A stretch of DNA of 64,000 bases from Rhodobacteraceae bacterium HLUCCO18. GTDB taxonomy: Bacteria > Pseudomonadota > Alphaproteobacteria > Rhodobacterales > Rhodobacteraceae. Positions within the stretch are counted from its first letter, which is position 1; the number at the start of each line of letters is the position of its first letter. The stretch covers positions 1 through 64,000 of the forward strand of contig LJSY01000005.1 in the NCBI GenBank assembly GCA_001314805.1, written 5' to 3'. The notes beneath the pieces are model-generated. The model saw nothing but the letters and a program-made list of their open reading frames with translations, was not told the origin of the DNA and did no database searches. Positions 44,012-52,750 of the stretch are shown in pieces. A program made the position numbers and the translations under genes.

Positions 44012-45304
44012 CTAGCTCAAGGGACGCGGTGCCAGCGGCCATGGGGCCTTGGCCGGGCTCGGGTCCGGCAGGCGCACGGAAAAGACAATCGCCGCGGGCA
44101 GCATCACGAAAAACGTGTTCAGCCCGCCGCCCGCGAGGAACAGGTTGACGATGAAACCGTAGACCAGGAACGCGAAGCCGAGGCGTACGCGCAGCCGCTC
44201 GGCCGCATCGAGGCGGGACATGGCTTCGATCAGCACCAGGGTCCGGAGCAGCACCACCCCATGCGCAAACAGGTAGAGCGTGAGCCCTGCGAACCCGAGC
44301 TCCGCCCCGATCCGCAGGATCTCGTTATGCGGCCCCGTGGCGATATCGCCGGCCGGGATCGGCAGGAAGCCGCGGGCCAGCGCATCACTGCGGAACGCTT
44401 CCGGCCCGATGCCGAAAACCGGGTTCTCGCGTATCTGCTGGATCGCGATCTCGATCATCGCCAGCCGGTTGCGGTTCGATTCCGTGGTGGTCCCGGCGCC
44501 GAGGCCTGCGTCGTCCGATAGCAGCAGGGTCACGAAATCCATCGAGCTGAAGAGCTGCTTTTCGAGATAGGGCACGAAAGGCGCGAGGATCGAGGCGATG
44601 GCAATGAGCCCGGCGGCCGACAGGGCCACGCCGAGCGTGCGGCGTACCGCGCGCCGGCCGATGCCGCCCTGATCCGAGATGACCAGTGCCATGAACACCG
44701 CGAGCGCCGCAGCCACCCAGCCCTTCCGTTCGCCCGACAGGAACAGCATGACGATGGCCGCGACCAGAAGCGCGATCCACCACCACCGCCCTGGCCGAAG
44801 GGGTGAGTTCGTCACGACCGCCATGATCAGGACGATCACGCTATGCGTGAGTTTCTGGTCGCCCAGGGTTTTCCAGCCCGCGAACGACCCCGCCGAGACG
44901 TGGTGCGCCGCGTTGTGCAGGGCCAGTGCCCAGAGCGTGACGAGCATGACCGCAAGAAAGGTCGCGAGGCTGCTGCGGTCATCCAGAAACTGCGCCAGCG
45001 CAAGGAAGAACACGCCAAAGAGCGTCATCTGCGCCAGTTCCTTGGCCGCCGTTCCGATCGTGCCCTGCAGAAGGGCGTTGCAGGTCATGTAGAGAACGAA
45101 GGCCGAAAAGGCGATCACGAAGGGTGCGGTCTGCCGCGCCACGCCCCGGGTGAGCGCGTGCCATGCGAAGACCGCACCGACCGCGATCAGGCCGATATCG
45201 AAGATCCGGATACGCAGGCCGATGCGCAGGTCCTGCCCAAAGAAGATCAGGCCGCAGATGAGACCGAGCAGGGCGATGGCGAAGTCTTTTGCCGAAACGG
45301 TCAC
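44012..45304 (-). CDS. O-antigen ligase / polymerase-like protein (Wzy/WaaL)
   Basis: 430 residues, 10-12 membrane spans, GTG start at 45304 with GAAGG upstream. The periplasmic loop contains GPHNEILRIGAELGFAGL, the Wzy_C pattern with the conserved His, and FGIGPEAFRSDALA before it. It polymerises or ligates the undecaprenyl-linked repeat in the periplasm. Which of the two cannot be decided from sequence; in a Wzx/Wzc locus a polymerase is more likely. It diverges from the glycosyltransferase at 45432, with a CtrA-type box between. Confidence 0.85.
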   Translation of the reverse strand: MTVSAKDFAIALLGLICGLIFFGQDLRIGLRIRIFDIGLIAVGAVFAWHALTRGVARQTAPFVIAFSAFVLYMTCNALLQGTIGTAAKELAQMTLFGVFFLALAQFLDDRSSLATFLAVMLVTLWALALHNAAHHVSAGSFAGWKTLGDQKLTHSVIVLIMAVVTNSPLRPGRWWWIALLVAAIVMLFLSGERKGWVAAALAVFMALVISDQGGIGRRAVRRTLGVALSAAGLIAIASILAPFVPYLEKQLFSSMDFVTLLLSDDAGLGAGTTTESNRNRLAMIEIAIQQIRENPVFGIGPEAFRSDALARGFLPIPAGDIATGPHNEILRIGAELGFAGLTLYLFAHGVVLLRTLVLIEAMSRLDAAERLRVRLGFAFLVYGFIVNLFLAGGGLNTFFVMLPAAIVFSVRLPDPSPAKAPWPLAPRPLS

Positions 45305-45415
45305 TCGGGCGCCTTCGGTGTTCGTCGAGAATGGCCATGGCCTGCGGCGGGAAAGCGTTCCACGACTTGCGCGACGACCGTTGCAGTAAACGGCCTCAGG
45401 ATACGCGTGCCGGAG

Positions 45416-45430
45416 TTAACCGTTTCTTAA
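45416..45430. promoter_or_regulatory. CtrA-type box TTAA-N7-TTAA
   Basis: TTAACCGTTTCTTAA, exact match to the CtrA full site, between the divergent polymerase and glycosyltransferase genes. It ends one base before the annotated ATG at 45432, so either the box represses that gene or translation begins further in. Confidence 0.5.
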
Positions 45431-45431
45431 T

Positions 45432-46610
45432 ATGCCGATGCCCAGAAATGATCCGTCCCATCGGGATCAATTCAAATCGAACGCCGAAAAAAATGTCTTG
45501 AGAATTCTGCATCTCGTCAGCGTCGCGGACTCGCAATCCATTCCGCTCGAACTCGCGCTTTCGCTACGGAAACGCGAGCCGGGCACTGTCATTGCCGGGT
45601 TCTATGCGCAGGGCGATCATCCCGTGGACCATGACCGGCGCGAGGTGATGATCCTCGCCGCGAAGGGTCCGTTCGACATCGCCGCCATCGCGCGGTTGCG
45701 GTCCCTGATGGCGTCGCATTCCCCCGACATCGTGCATCTGCACCACGCCGTCTCCGCTTTCTGGTGCGCGCTGGTCGCGCTGACCGTCCGGCCGGTTCCC
45801 ATTCTCGTCAAGACGGAACACAACGATCACAGGGGCCAGAGCTGGCATCAGGGTGCGGTCAACCTGATCCTCTATCCGTTCCTGCGGGCGATCGTGTGCA
45901 ATTCCGACGCGACGCTGTCCTCGTTCTCCCGGATCGAGCGGTGGCTTGCGGGCCGTAGGGCGCTACGCATCCACAACGGTCTGAACCTCCGCCAGGTCCG
46001 GTCGAAGGCTGCAAGGACGATGCGCAAGGATCATGTGATCCGCATGGGTCACGTGGGACGCCTCGTCTCGCAGAAGAACCAGGCGCGCATGATCAAGGGG
46101 CTGGCCATCGCGCGGGCGGTGACGGGGCGTGACCTGCGGCTCGAGATTGTGGGCAACGGGCCGCTGATGGACGATCTCGTGCGGACCGCCCGTGCGGCCG
46201 GGGTCGCCAACGCCGTCGTGTTCACCGGGGCGCTCACCCGGGAGGCCGTCTACGAGAAACTCGGGCAATGGGACGCCTTTGTCATGCCCTCGAAGTTCGA
46301 GGGTTTCTGCAATGCGCTGATCGAGGCCATGGCGGCCGGCCTGCCGGTCGCCGTCTCCGATATCGACACGCTGCGCGAAGTGGCGGGCGAGGGCGCGCTG
46401 CGCTTCGATCCGTACGATCCCCAGGCCATCGGTGCGGCCATGGTGGCGCTGGTCGGCCTTCCGCGCCGGTCGACCCGCTTCGTCGAACGCTATGACATGG
46501 CCCATGCGGTGGCGCGTCACGTGGCGCTCTACGAGGCGCTGCTTGCCGGCCGGTCGCCATCCGTCACGGCCCGCCTGCCTCTCGTCGGGAAGGACGTCCC
46601 GGGTGAATGA
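45432..46610 (+). CDS. Glycosyltransferase, GT4-type (group 1)
   Basis: 392 residues; start at 45432 or the ATG two codons later, and a TTG at 45495 just before the fold begins (LRILHLVSVADSQS) is possible too. GT-B fold: DIVHLHHAVSAFWCAL, RIHNGLNLRQV, GHVGRLVSQKNQARMIKGLA (donor Arg/Lys) and KFEGFCNALIEAMAAG (Glu-x7-Glu). The next gene starts 8 bases before its stop, so it is coupled to the Wzc-like ATPase. It contributes a further sugar of the repeat unit. Confidence 0.88.
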   Translation: MPMPRNDPSHRDQFKSNAEKNVLRILHLVSVADSQSIPLELALSLRKREPGTVIAGFYAQGDHPVDHDRREVMILAAKGPFDIAAIARLRSLMASHSPDIVHLHHAVSAFWCALVALTVRPVPILVKTEHNDHRGQSWHQGAVNLILYPFLRAIVCNSDATLSSFSRIERWLAGRRALRIHNGLNLRQVRSKAARTMRKDHVIRMGHVGRLVSQKNQARMIKGLAIARAVTGRDLRLEIVGNGPLMDDLVRTARAAGVANAVVFTGALTREAVYEKLGQWDAFVMPSKFEGFCNALIEAMAAGLPVAVSDIDTLREVAGEGALRFDPYDPQAIGAAMVALVGLPRRSTRFVERYDMAHAVARHVALYEALLAGRSPSVTARLPLVGKDVPGE

Positions 46611-48330
46611 GCAGGCGTCGATTTTCGCACCCGCGCGCGACGCGGGACAGGCCGAGCCCCCTCGCGAAACGGATCTCATCCGTCTGGGCGCGATCCTGGC
46701 CGCGATCGGACGCGGCTGGTGGATCGTTTTCATTGCGACAGCCGCCTGCCTTGCACTGGCCTATCACTACGCGTTCAACGTCGCGACACCGACCTACCGG
46801 GCAGCGGCCTCGATCGTTCTGGAAACCGGCGAACGGGCCTTCATCAGCTTCGACGAGAGCACCGGGCAGTTGTCGCGCGACACGCCCTCGCTGAACACGC
46901 AGATCGGGGTTCTGAGAGGGATCGACCTGATGGGCCGCGTGGTCGACGTGATGGCGCTCGATCGGGACCCGGAGTTCAATCCGATACCGGCTGTCCCCGC
47001 GGGCGGACAGTCCGACGCACGCGAAGCGCAGTTGGCGCGCGAGATCGCCCTGCGCAATCTGCTGGGCGCGGTCGAGGTGCGGAACCTGCCGGAAAGCCTG
47101 ATCTTCGAGATTTCCGTGACCACGTCAGATCCGGTGAAGTCGATGACCATCGCGAACACGATCGTCGAGACCTACATCGCCGAGCAGGTCGACAGGAAAA
47201 TCGCCGAAAGCCGGCGTGCGGCGGACTGGCTGCGCAACCGCGTGTCGGAACTGCAGGCCGAGCTTCTGGAGGTGCAGACCCGGGTCGATGATTTTCGCTT
47301 TGGTCCCAACGGGGCGACCACGGACACCATCGTCCGCCGCGAGCGACTGGTCAGCGAGGCGGAGGCCATTCGCACGCTTCACCGCTACCTCCTGACGCGC
47401 CTGCAGGAGACCATCGCGCAGGAGGGTCTGCACCGCCCCGATAGCCGCATCCTGTCCTCGGCCATGCTGCCGCTTCATCCCGCCGCTCCGAGGCAGACAC
47501 GCATCCTCGTGGTCGGCGGGGCGGTCGGGCTGTTTCTCGGGCTGGTCGGTGTGTTCCTGCGCGAGGCCGCGCGCAAGGGCATCCGGTCGATCCGGATGTT
47601 CTCGCGGTTGACGCGGCTGCCGGTTCTGGGTGCCTTCCCGCGCGTTCCCTTCTCGCAGCGCCGCTCGGAGATGCGGGGGCTCGTCGGCCCGCGCGCGGCG
47701 CATTTCACCGAAGCCGTCGAGACGCTGCTCACCCGACTCATGATCTCTCGCGTGGGCGAGGCCCCGCACGTGTTCGCCGTCGTCTCGCCCCATAGCGGCG
47801 ACGGCAAGACCTCGGCCGTCCTGTCGATGGCGCGGCAGTTCGCGGCGCGCGGCTTCCGGACGCTCGTCATCGACGCCGATACGCGCAAACGGACCCTATC
47901 GGTGAATGCCGGGTTCAGCAGTCCGGGATTGACCGCTGCACTGGCGGGCGAGCCCCTGCAGGGCGCCGTGGCGCAGAACCCGGTGCTTCGCTGCGACGTA
48001 CTGGGCCTTCCCGCACGGGTCGGGGAGGCGGACGCGATGCCGGATGTTGCCGCCGTCCTGCGGCTTCTGGAGGCCGCGCGCTTTGCCTACGACATCACCA
48101 TCATCGACACGCCGCCACTCAACGCGGTCGCCGATGCGCTGCCCTTCGCAGCCGAGGCGGACAGCGTTCTTCTGATGGCGCGGTGGAACGGAACGTCGGC
48201 CGCCGACCTCGACGCGGCCCTCGAGACGCTGGCCCAGATCGGCGCCACTCCGTGCGGTGTGGTGGTGACGCAGGTCAAGCCGTCGGTTCTGGGTCAGGCG
48301 GGCTATGCCAGCTACTTCAAGCGGGTCTAG
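46603..48330 (+). CDS. Wzc-like chain-length determinant with BY-kinase domain
   Basis: 575 residues from the GTG at 46603, overlapping the previous stop by 8 bases. The N-terminal Wzz domain has a first span at about residues 38-58 (WWIVFIATAACLALAYHY), a periplasmic coiled coil (VSELQAELLEVQTRVDDF) and a second span near 299-318. The cytoplasmic ATPase has Walker A SPHSGDGKTS (near 395), Walker A' VIDADTRK and Walker B IIDTPPLNAVADAL. The C-terminus ends GQAGYASYFKRV, with only two tyrosines instead of the usual Tyr-rich tail. It controls polymer length and export. No Wza-type outer-membrane exporter lies in the window. Confidence 0.88.
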   Translation: MNEQASIFAPARDAGQAEPPRETDLIRLGAILAAIGRGWWIVFIATAACLALAYHYAFNVATPTYRAAASIVLETGERAFISFDESTGQLSRDTPSLNTQIGVLRGIDLMGRVVDVMALDRDPEFNPIPAVPAGGQSDAREAQLAREIALRNLLGAVEVRNLPESLIFEISVTTSDPVKSMTIANTIVETYIAEQVDRKIAESRRAADWLRNRVSELQAELLEVQTRVDDFRFGPNGATTDTIVRRERLVSEAEAIRTLHRYLLTRLQETIAQEGLHRPDSRILSSAMLPLHPAAPRQTRILVVGGAVGLFLGLVGVFLREAARKGIRSIRMFSRLTRLPVLGAFPRVPFSQRRSEMRGLVGPRAAHFTEAVETLLTRLMISRVGEAPHVFAVVSPHSGDGKTSAVLSMARQFAARGFRTLVIDADTRKRTLSVNAGFSSPGLTAALAGEPLQGAVAQNPVLRCDVLGLPARVGEADAMPDVAAVLRLLEAARFAYDITIIDTPPLNAVADALPFAAEADSVLLMARWNGTSAADLDAALETLAQIGATPCGVVVTQVKPSVLGQAGYASYFKRV

Positions 48331-48457
48331 AGGTCGGTCCGACCCCTTGCCGGCATCCCGCGATCAGGCCCGCCCGGCGCGGCATAAGCGCTGTTGCGCG
48401 AGGGTCGCTCCTGTGCGATCACACATTTAAAATCACTAGACGGTTCGGTTCAGTTCG

Positions 48458-49111
48458 ATGGTGGACTACGCGAAACAGCGGGTGACGATGGTCGACACGC
48501 AGGTGCGGCCTTCCGACGTGACGAAGTTCCCGATTATCGACGCCATGCTCGAAGTGCCGCGGGAGGCGTTTCTTCCCGAATCACGGCGCGCGATGGCCTA
48601 TGTGGGCGGTCCGATCGGGATCGCGCCCGGGCGTGCGTTGCTCGATGCGCGCACGATCGCCAAAATGCTCGACGCGGCGGACCTCGAGCCGGGCGACGTC
48701 GTGCTCGAGATCGGGTCCGGTACCGGCTACTGCACGGCGCTTCTCGCCCGGCTGGTCGAGGCGGTGGTGGCGGTCGAAGAAGACGCCGATCTCGCCTCCG
48801 ACGCCGAGGCCACGCTGTCGGATCAGGGCGTCGACAACGTCGCCATCGTGACCGGGCCGCTGGTCGAGGGCCATGCCAAGGCCGGCCCCTATGATGCGAT
48901 CCTGATCTTCGGCGGCATAGAGGTCTTTCCCGACGCGCTTGGCGATCAACTCGCCGAAGGCGGGCGCGTCGTGGGCATCTTCATGAACGGCGCACATGGC
49001 GAGGCTCGCATCGGGCTGAAATCCGATGGCTGGCTGAACTGGCGCATGGAATTCAACGCGAGCGCCGAAGTCCTGCCAGGCTTCGAGCGCGCCGAGACAT
49101 TCAGCTTCTGA
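48458..49111 (+). CDS. pcm: Protein-L-isoaspartate O-methyltransferase family
   Basis: 217 residues. SAM-dependent methyltransferase with the Pcm opening MVDTQVRPSDVTKFPI, motif I LEIGSGTGYCTALLARL and the post-motif YDAILIFGGI. The usual Pcm family repairs isoaspartyl residues; this shorter roseobacter-type branch has replaced the canonical TxSxP substrate loop, so activity is not certain. The ATG at 48458 has no clear ribosome site. It precedes the TolC gene by about 100 bases on the same strand, a pairing I recall from other Rhodobacteraceae. Confidence 0.85.
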   Translation: MVDYAKQRVTMVDTQVRPSDVTKFPIIDAMLEVPREAFLPESRRAMAYVGGPIGIAPGRALLDARTIAKMLDAADLEPGDVVLEIGSGTGYCTALLARLVEAVVAVEEDADLASDAEATLSDQGVDNVAIVTGPLVEGHAKAGPYDAILIFGGIEVFPDALGDQLAEGGRVVGIFMNGAHGEARIGLKSDGWLNWRMEFNASAEVLPGFERAETFSF

Positions 49112-49215
49112 AGCGGTGCCGCCCGGCAATCGCCCGGCTGGTACCCGCTCAGCGACAGGTCCGGTCACAGCAGGTCGGGTGACGAGGCACTGAGGACGAG
49201 CTTGGGGGGATGAGC

Positions 49216-50610
49216 ATGGGTGGTTTCTTCATCGGACTGACGCGCGGCACGCTCGCCTTCGGCATGGCCATGGCCGTTACGGTCGCGGCCACCGGCGCGG
49301 GCAAGGCCGAGAGCCTCCGGCAGGCGATGTCCGATGCCTATGTGAACTCCGCGCTGCTCGAACAGAACAGGTTCCTGCTGCGCATCGAGGATGAAGGCAT
49401 CGCGCAGGCCGTGGCGCAGCTGCGTCCGACCTTGTCTTTCGTGGCTTCGGCGGACCGCGACCTCGTCGCCGACACCACCACGGCGACGGCCAGCCTTGTC
49501 GCGGAATGGGTGCTCTATTCCGGCAACAGTCGTCGCCTCGCGATCGAAGCGGCGCGCGAGACCGTGCTGGCTGCGCGTCAGGGCCTCGTGGCCGTCGAAC
49601 AGCAGGTCCTGCAGGACGCGGTGACCGCGTATCTGAACGTCTGGCGCGATCTTCAGGTCGTGAACGTGCGCGAGGCGAATGTGCGCGTCGTCACCCGGCA
49701 GCTGCGCGCCGCGCGCGACCGGTTCGAGGTGGGCGAGGACACCCGCACCGATGTCGCACAGGCCGAGGCGCGCCTCGCTCAGGCGCGTTCGGCACTGGCC
49801 GCCGCGCGCGGTCAGCTTGAAATCAGCCGGGAGCTTTTCGCGCTGGCGGTGGGGCGCCATCCGGGCGCGCTTGCCGGTCTCGGCCAGATCCCGGGCCTGC
49901 CGCGCAGCGAGGCCGAGGCCGATGGTCTCGCGCGACAGAACGCGCCTTCCATCCTGCGGCTCCAGCACGAGGTGACCGCTGCCGAGCTTGCCGTGCAAGG
50001 GGCGCGCGCGTCCTATCGTCCGACGATCACGCTGGACGGGCGCGCGACCAACACGTTCGAAGCCCCCTTTCCCGGCGGAGAGGGCGAGGGCGGCTCCATT
50101 GGGCTGACCCTGACGCAGCCGATCTATCGCGGCGGGCAGCTCGCCTCGCTGGAACGTCAGGCGCTGGCCCAGCTCGGCGCGGTGCGCGCCTCGCTCAATC
50201 AACAGACCCTCGTCAACGTGCAGATCATGGGCAACGAATGGGCACAGATGCGCATCGCCAACGCCCAGATCCAGGCCGCGGATCAGCAGATATCGGCGGC
50301 CGAACTGGCGTTCGAGGGTGTGCGGGAGGAAGCATCGCTGGGCGCGCGCACCACGCTCGACGTGCTCGATGCCGAGCAGGACGTTCTCGACGCGCGGATC
50401 AGCCGGATCGAGGCGCAGGCCAACCTTTATTCGGCGGCCTACGCGATCCTTGCCGCGGGCGGTCTTCTGACCGTCGAGAGGCTGGGCCTCGACGTTCCCG
50501 GCTACGATCCCGCCGCCTATTCCGACCTCGTCTCCGGTGCGCCGGCCCGCGTCCGCAGCGTGCAGGGCGAGCGGCTCGACCGTATCATGGAGCGTGTCGG
50601 ACGCGACTGA
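49216..50610 (+). CDS. tolC: TolC-family outer-membrane channel
   Basis: 464 residues from the ATG at 49216; an ATG at 49210 directly abuts a GGGGGG run, so the second start has better ribosome spacing. The signal peptide ends near GAGKAES. The body has the TolC internal repeat: FEVGEDTRTDVAQAEARLAQ in the first half and GVREEASLGARTTLDVLDAE in the second, with long coiled-coil helices. IGLTLTQPIYRGGQ marks the outer-membrane strand region. It serves type I secretion or multidrug efflux. The inner-membrane partner is not in the window. Confidence 0.92.
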   Translation: MGGFFIGLTRGTLAFGMAMAVTVAATGAGKAESLRQAMSDAYVNSALLEQNRFLLRIEDEGIAQAVAQLRPTLSFVASADRDLVADTTTATASLVAEWVLYSGNSRRLAIEAARETVLAARQGLVAVEQQVLQDAVTAYLNVWRDLQVVNVREANVRVVTRQLRAARDRFEVGEDTRTDVAQAEARLAQARSALAAARGQLEISRELFALAVGRHPGALAGLGQIPGLPRSEAEADGLARQNAPSILRLQHEVTAAELAVQGARASYRPTITLDGRATNTFEAPFPGGEGEGGSIGLTLTQPIYRGGQLASLERQALAQLGAVRASLNQQTLVNVQIMGNEWAQMRIANAQIQAADQQISAAELAFEGVREEASLGARTTLDVLDAEQDVLDARISRIEAQANLYSAAYAILAAGGLLTVERLGLDVPGYDPAAYSDLVSGAPARVRSVQGERLDRIMERVGRD

Positions 50611-50765
50611 GCCGCGCCCCCTGGGCGGCCTGTGGCCGATGCGGCACGGACCTTAAGCGGTTCTTAGCGATCCTCTGCACCCACTGCGTTGTGCGCGGCG
50701 CTGAGTGCCGTTATTCTCGGCGCGGTCTCGGGACGCCTTCGGTCCCTTTGGGTGGGGACGTCGAA

Positions 50766-50788
50766 AGCCCGGATGGAATGTCCGGGCT
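50766..50788 (+). terminator. Hairpin between tolC and the PopZ-like gene
   Basis: Perfect 8-base arms agcccgga and tccgggct around a 7-base loop, followed only by gtcttgg, so a weak intrinsic terminator or leader hairpin. It lies 178 bases after the tolC gene's first downstream sequence and 46 bases before the next start. Confidence 0.4.
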
Positions 50789-50834
50789 GTCTTGGACGCG
50801 GATCCGGTGACGGAGCCGATAAGGAGTGAACACT

Positions 50835-52670
50835 ATGCCCGATCCGGCGAAATCCGTTGGTGACATCGACGATGTGCTGTCCTCCATCCGGCGCCTCGTC
50901 GCCGAACAGCCGGGTCCGGCCCGGGCGGAAGCGAATCGCGACTCCGACGCCTCGTCGCGACCGGTCGCCGGGGATCGTCTTGTCCTGACGCCGGCGCTGC
51001 GCGTCACCGATGCCGATGGCCCGGCGCGGGCAAGCCTTCCGGATGCCGGGGAGGATGGCGGCACGGCAGACTCCGCGGAAGCGGTCGGAACCACGCCGGA
51101 GGCCGCCGATGCCGCGCCGAATTTTGCGGAAATGATGCGGGCCCCGACGGAAAACACGTCGGAGATCGAACAGGCGACGCCGGAGCGCGCGGGGCCAGAA
51201 CAAGCGGGGCCGGAGTACGCGGACGGCATGGTGGAGACCACTGTACCCGATACATCGGGGGAAGGTGCCGAAGAGGCGCAGCACGGCATGCAGCCCGAGA
51301 CCGCGCAGAATCCGGATTTCTCCGTCGACGTCCCGACGGAGACGCCCGAACGGCACAGCGACGCGCCCGCTCCGGAGCAGGCCGAGGTCGAGACATCCGT
51401 GCAGGATGACGGGGCCGCGTTGACCGAAACGCCATCAATGTTCGAAACCGAGTCCGAAACCGAAGCCTCCGAGACGATGGAACCCTCCTCTGCAGGGCTC
51501 TCCGCGCCTGCCGAGGAAGAAGCCCATCAATTTGCTTCGCACGAGCCCGCGGCGGAGACGGCGGCGAGCGCTCCTGCCAATGAGGCCCGTCGTCCCATGC
51601 TCTTCGACACAAGGCAGAACCCGGAGGATGAAGGCGCGGAGGAAGGCCTGACGGCACAGGACGACGCTCGGGGCTCGGACACCCCGGACGCAACGGACGA
51701 ACCACGCGCAATCGGCAATGACGGTTGGCGGCCAGAAATGCGCCTGTTCGACTGGGGCGCCTCGGCGCAGACCGAAGCGGCCGCTCCGGTGGGCCTCGTG
51801 AACGGTGCCGAGCAATTCGAATCCGAGACCGGTGACGCGAACTGGCCCGATGAGACCGCCGATCGCGCCGTCCTCGACCTCGCGGCCGTGCGCGAAACGG
51901 CAGGGATCGACACCGCTGCGGATGCGGACACCCAAGGCGAGCCCGCCACGGAGCCGACCGTGGCCGGTTTCACGCCCATCTTCTCGCGTCGGGCGACCGG
52001 CCCTGCCACGCGCGATGCGTCACCTGCGGCGGATGCGGAGGCCGCGACCGAGGAACCCGCTCCACCGGCGCCATCGCAGCCGGAGAGCGCAGGGGGCTCC
52101 CCCGTGGACGACCTGCCCGCAACGCCCGGCGACGAGATCGCCGACACGGGCGCGGTCCACGACAACACCCCGGTGGAACCGGAGGCCGAGGACTCAGCGG
52201 CCGATGGCGCCGACATGGAACCGGGCATGGCCGGCGCGGACACCGTGGCCTTCAGCAGCGTCCGCGACACGGTCACGGAGCCTTTGGCCGAGGTCTCATC
52301 GTCCGATCCGGGCGATGTGGATGCGGCACCGCTGCTGGATGACCTGCCGCCGCCCGCGGCCACACCGGACGAGGGCGACAGCGCCGCCTCGGGCGCGCGT
52401 CTGACGGTGCTGGTGGGCAAGGGCGATCAGGTCGACTCCGACGCCTCCGACGCGTCGCCCCAGGCCGCCGAGGAGGCGGCCGCTCCGGGCGCCAATGATC
52501 TTCGATCGATCGATACGCGCATCCTCGAGGAGGAGGTTCTCCGCCGCATCGTGGCAGAAGCCGTGCGCGAGGAATTGCAGGGCGCTCTGGGAGAGCGGAT
52601 CACCCGCAACGTCCGCAAGCTGGTTCGGCGCGAGATCAGGCTGGTTCTGGCCGTCGACGAGCTCGACTGA
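50835..52670 (+). CDS. Acidic disordered protein with PopZ/DUF2497-like ends
   Basis: 611 residues from the ATG at 50835 with AAGGAG 8 bases upstream; a GTG at 50826 overlaps that site and is less likely. The N-terminus has SVGDIDDVLSSIRRLVAEQ, like the EEILASIRRII segment of PopZ. The C-terminal 55 residues are helical and conserved-looking: ILEEEVLRRIVAEAVREELQ, then ITRNVRKLVRREIRLVLAVD. The 500 residues between are Glu/Ala/Pro/Asp-rich and low in complexity, as in the PopZ linker but much longer. I infer a polar scaffold or assembly protein related to PopZ. No enzymatic motif is visible. Confidence 0.7.
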   Translation: MPDPAKSVGDIDDVLSSIRRLVAEQPGPARAEANRDSDASSRPVAGDRLVLTPALRVTDADGPARASLPDAGEDGGTADSAEAVGTTPEAADAAPNFAEMMRAPTENTSEIEQATPERAGPEQAGPEYADGMVETTVPDTSGEGAEEAQHGMQPETAQNPDFSVDVPTETPERHSDAPAPEQAEVETSVQDDGAALTETPSMFETESETEASETMEPSSAGLSAPAEEEAHQFASHEPAAETAASAPANEARRPMLFDTRQNPEDEGAEEGLTAQDDARGSDTPDATDEPRAIGNDGWRPEMRLFDWGASAQTEAAAPVGLVNGAEQFESETGDANWPDETADRAVLDLAAVRETAGIDTAADADTQGEPATEPTVAGFTPIFSRRATGPATRDASPAADAEAATEEPAPPAPSQPESAGGSPVDDLPATPGDEIADTGAVHDNTPVEPEAEDSAADGADMEPGMAGADTVAFSSVRDTVTEPLAEVSSSDPGDVDAAPLLDDLPPPAATPDEGDSAASGARLTVLVGKGDQVDSDASDASPQAAEEAAAPGANDLRSIDTRILEEEVLRRIVAEAVREELQGALGERITRNVRKLVRREIRLVLAVDELD

Positions 52671-52750
52671 CGGGATGACAGGCGGAAACCCGGGTTGTGG
52701 TCCGACATCCTCGGGCTTGAAATGACGGTTGCAGGGCACAAGGTCTAGGC

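Noticed and set aside
42755-44521. Plus-strand open frame of about 590 codons
   Set aside because: Antisense to the flippase and polymerase genes; a charged, repetitive translation typical of a membrane-protein shadow.
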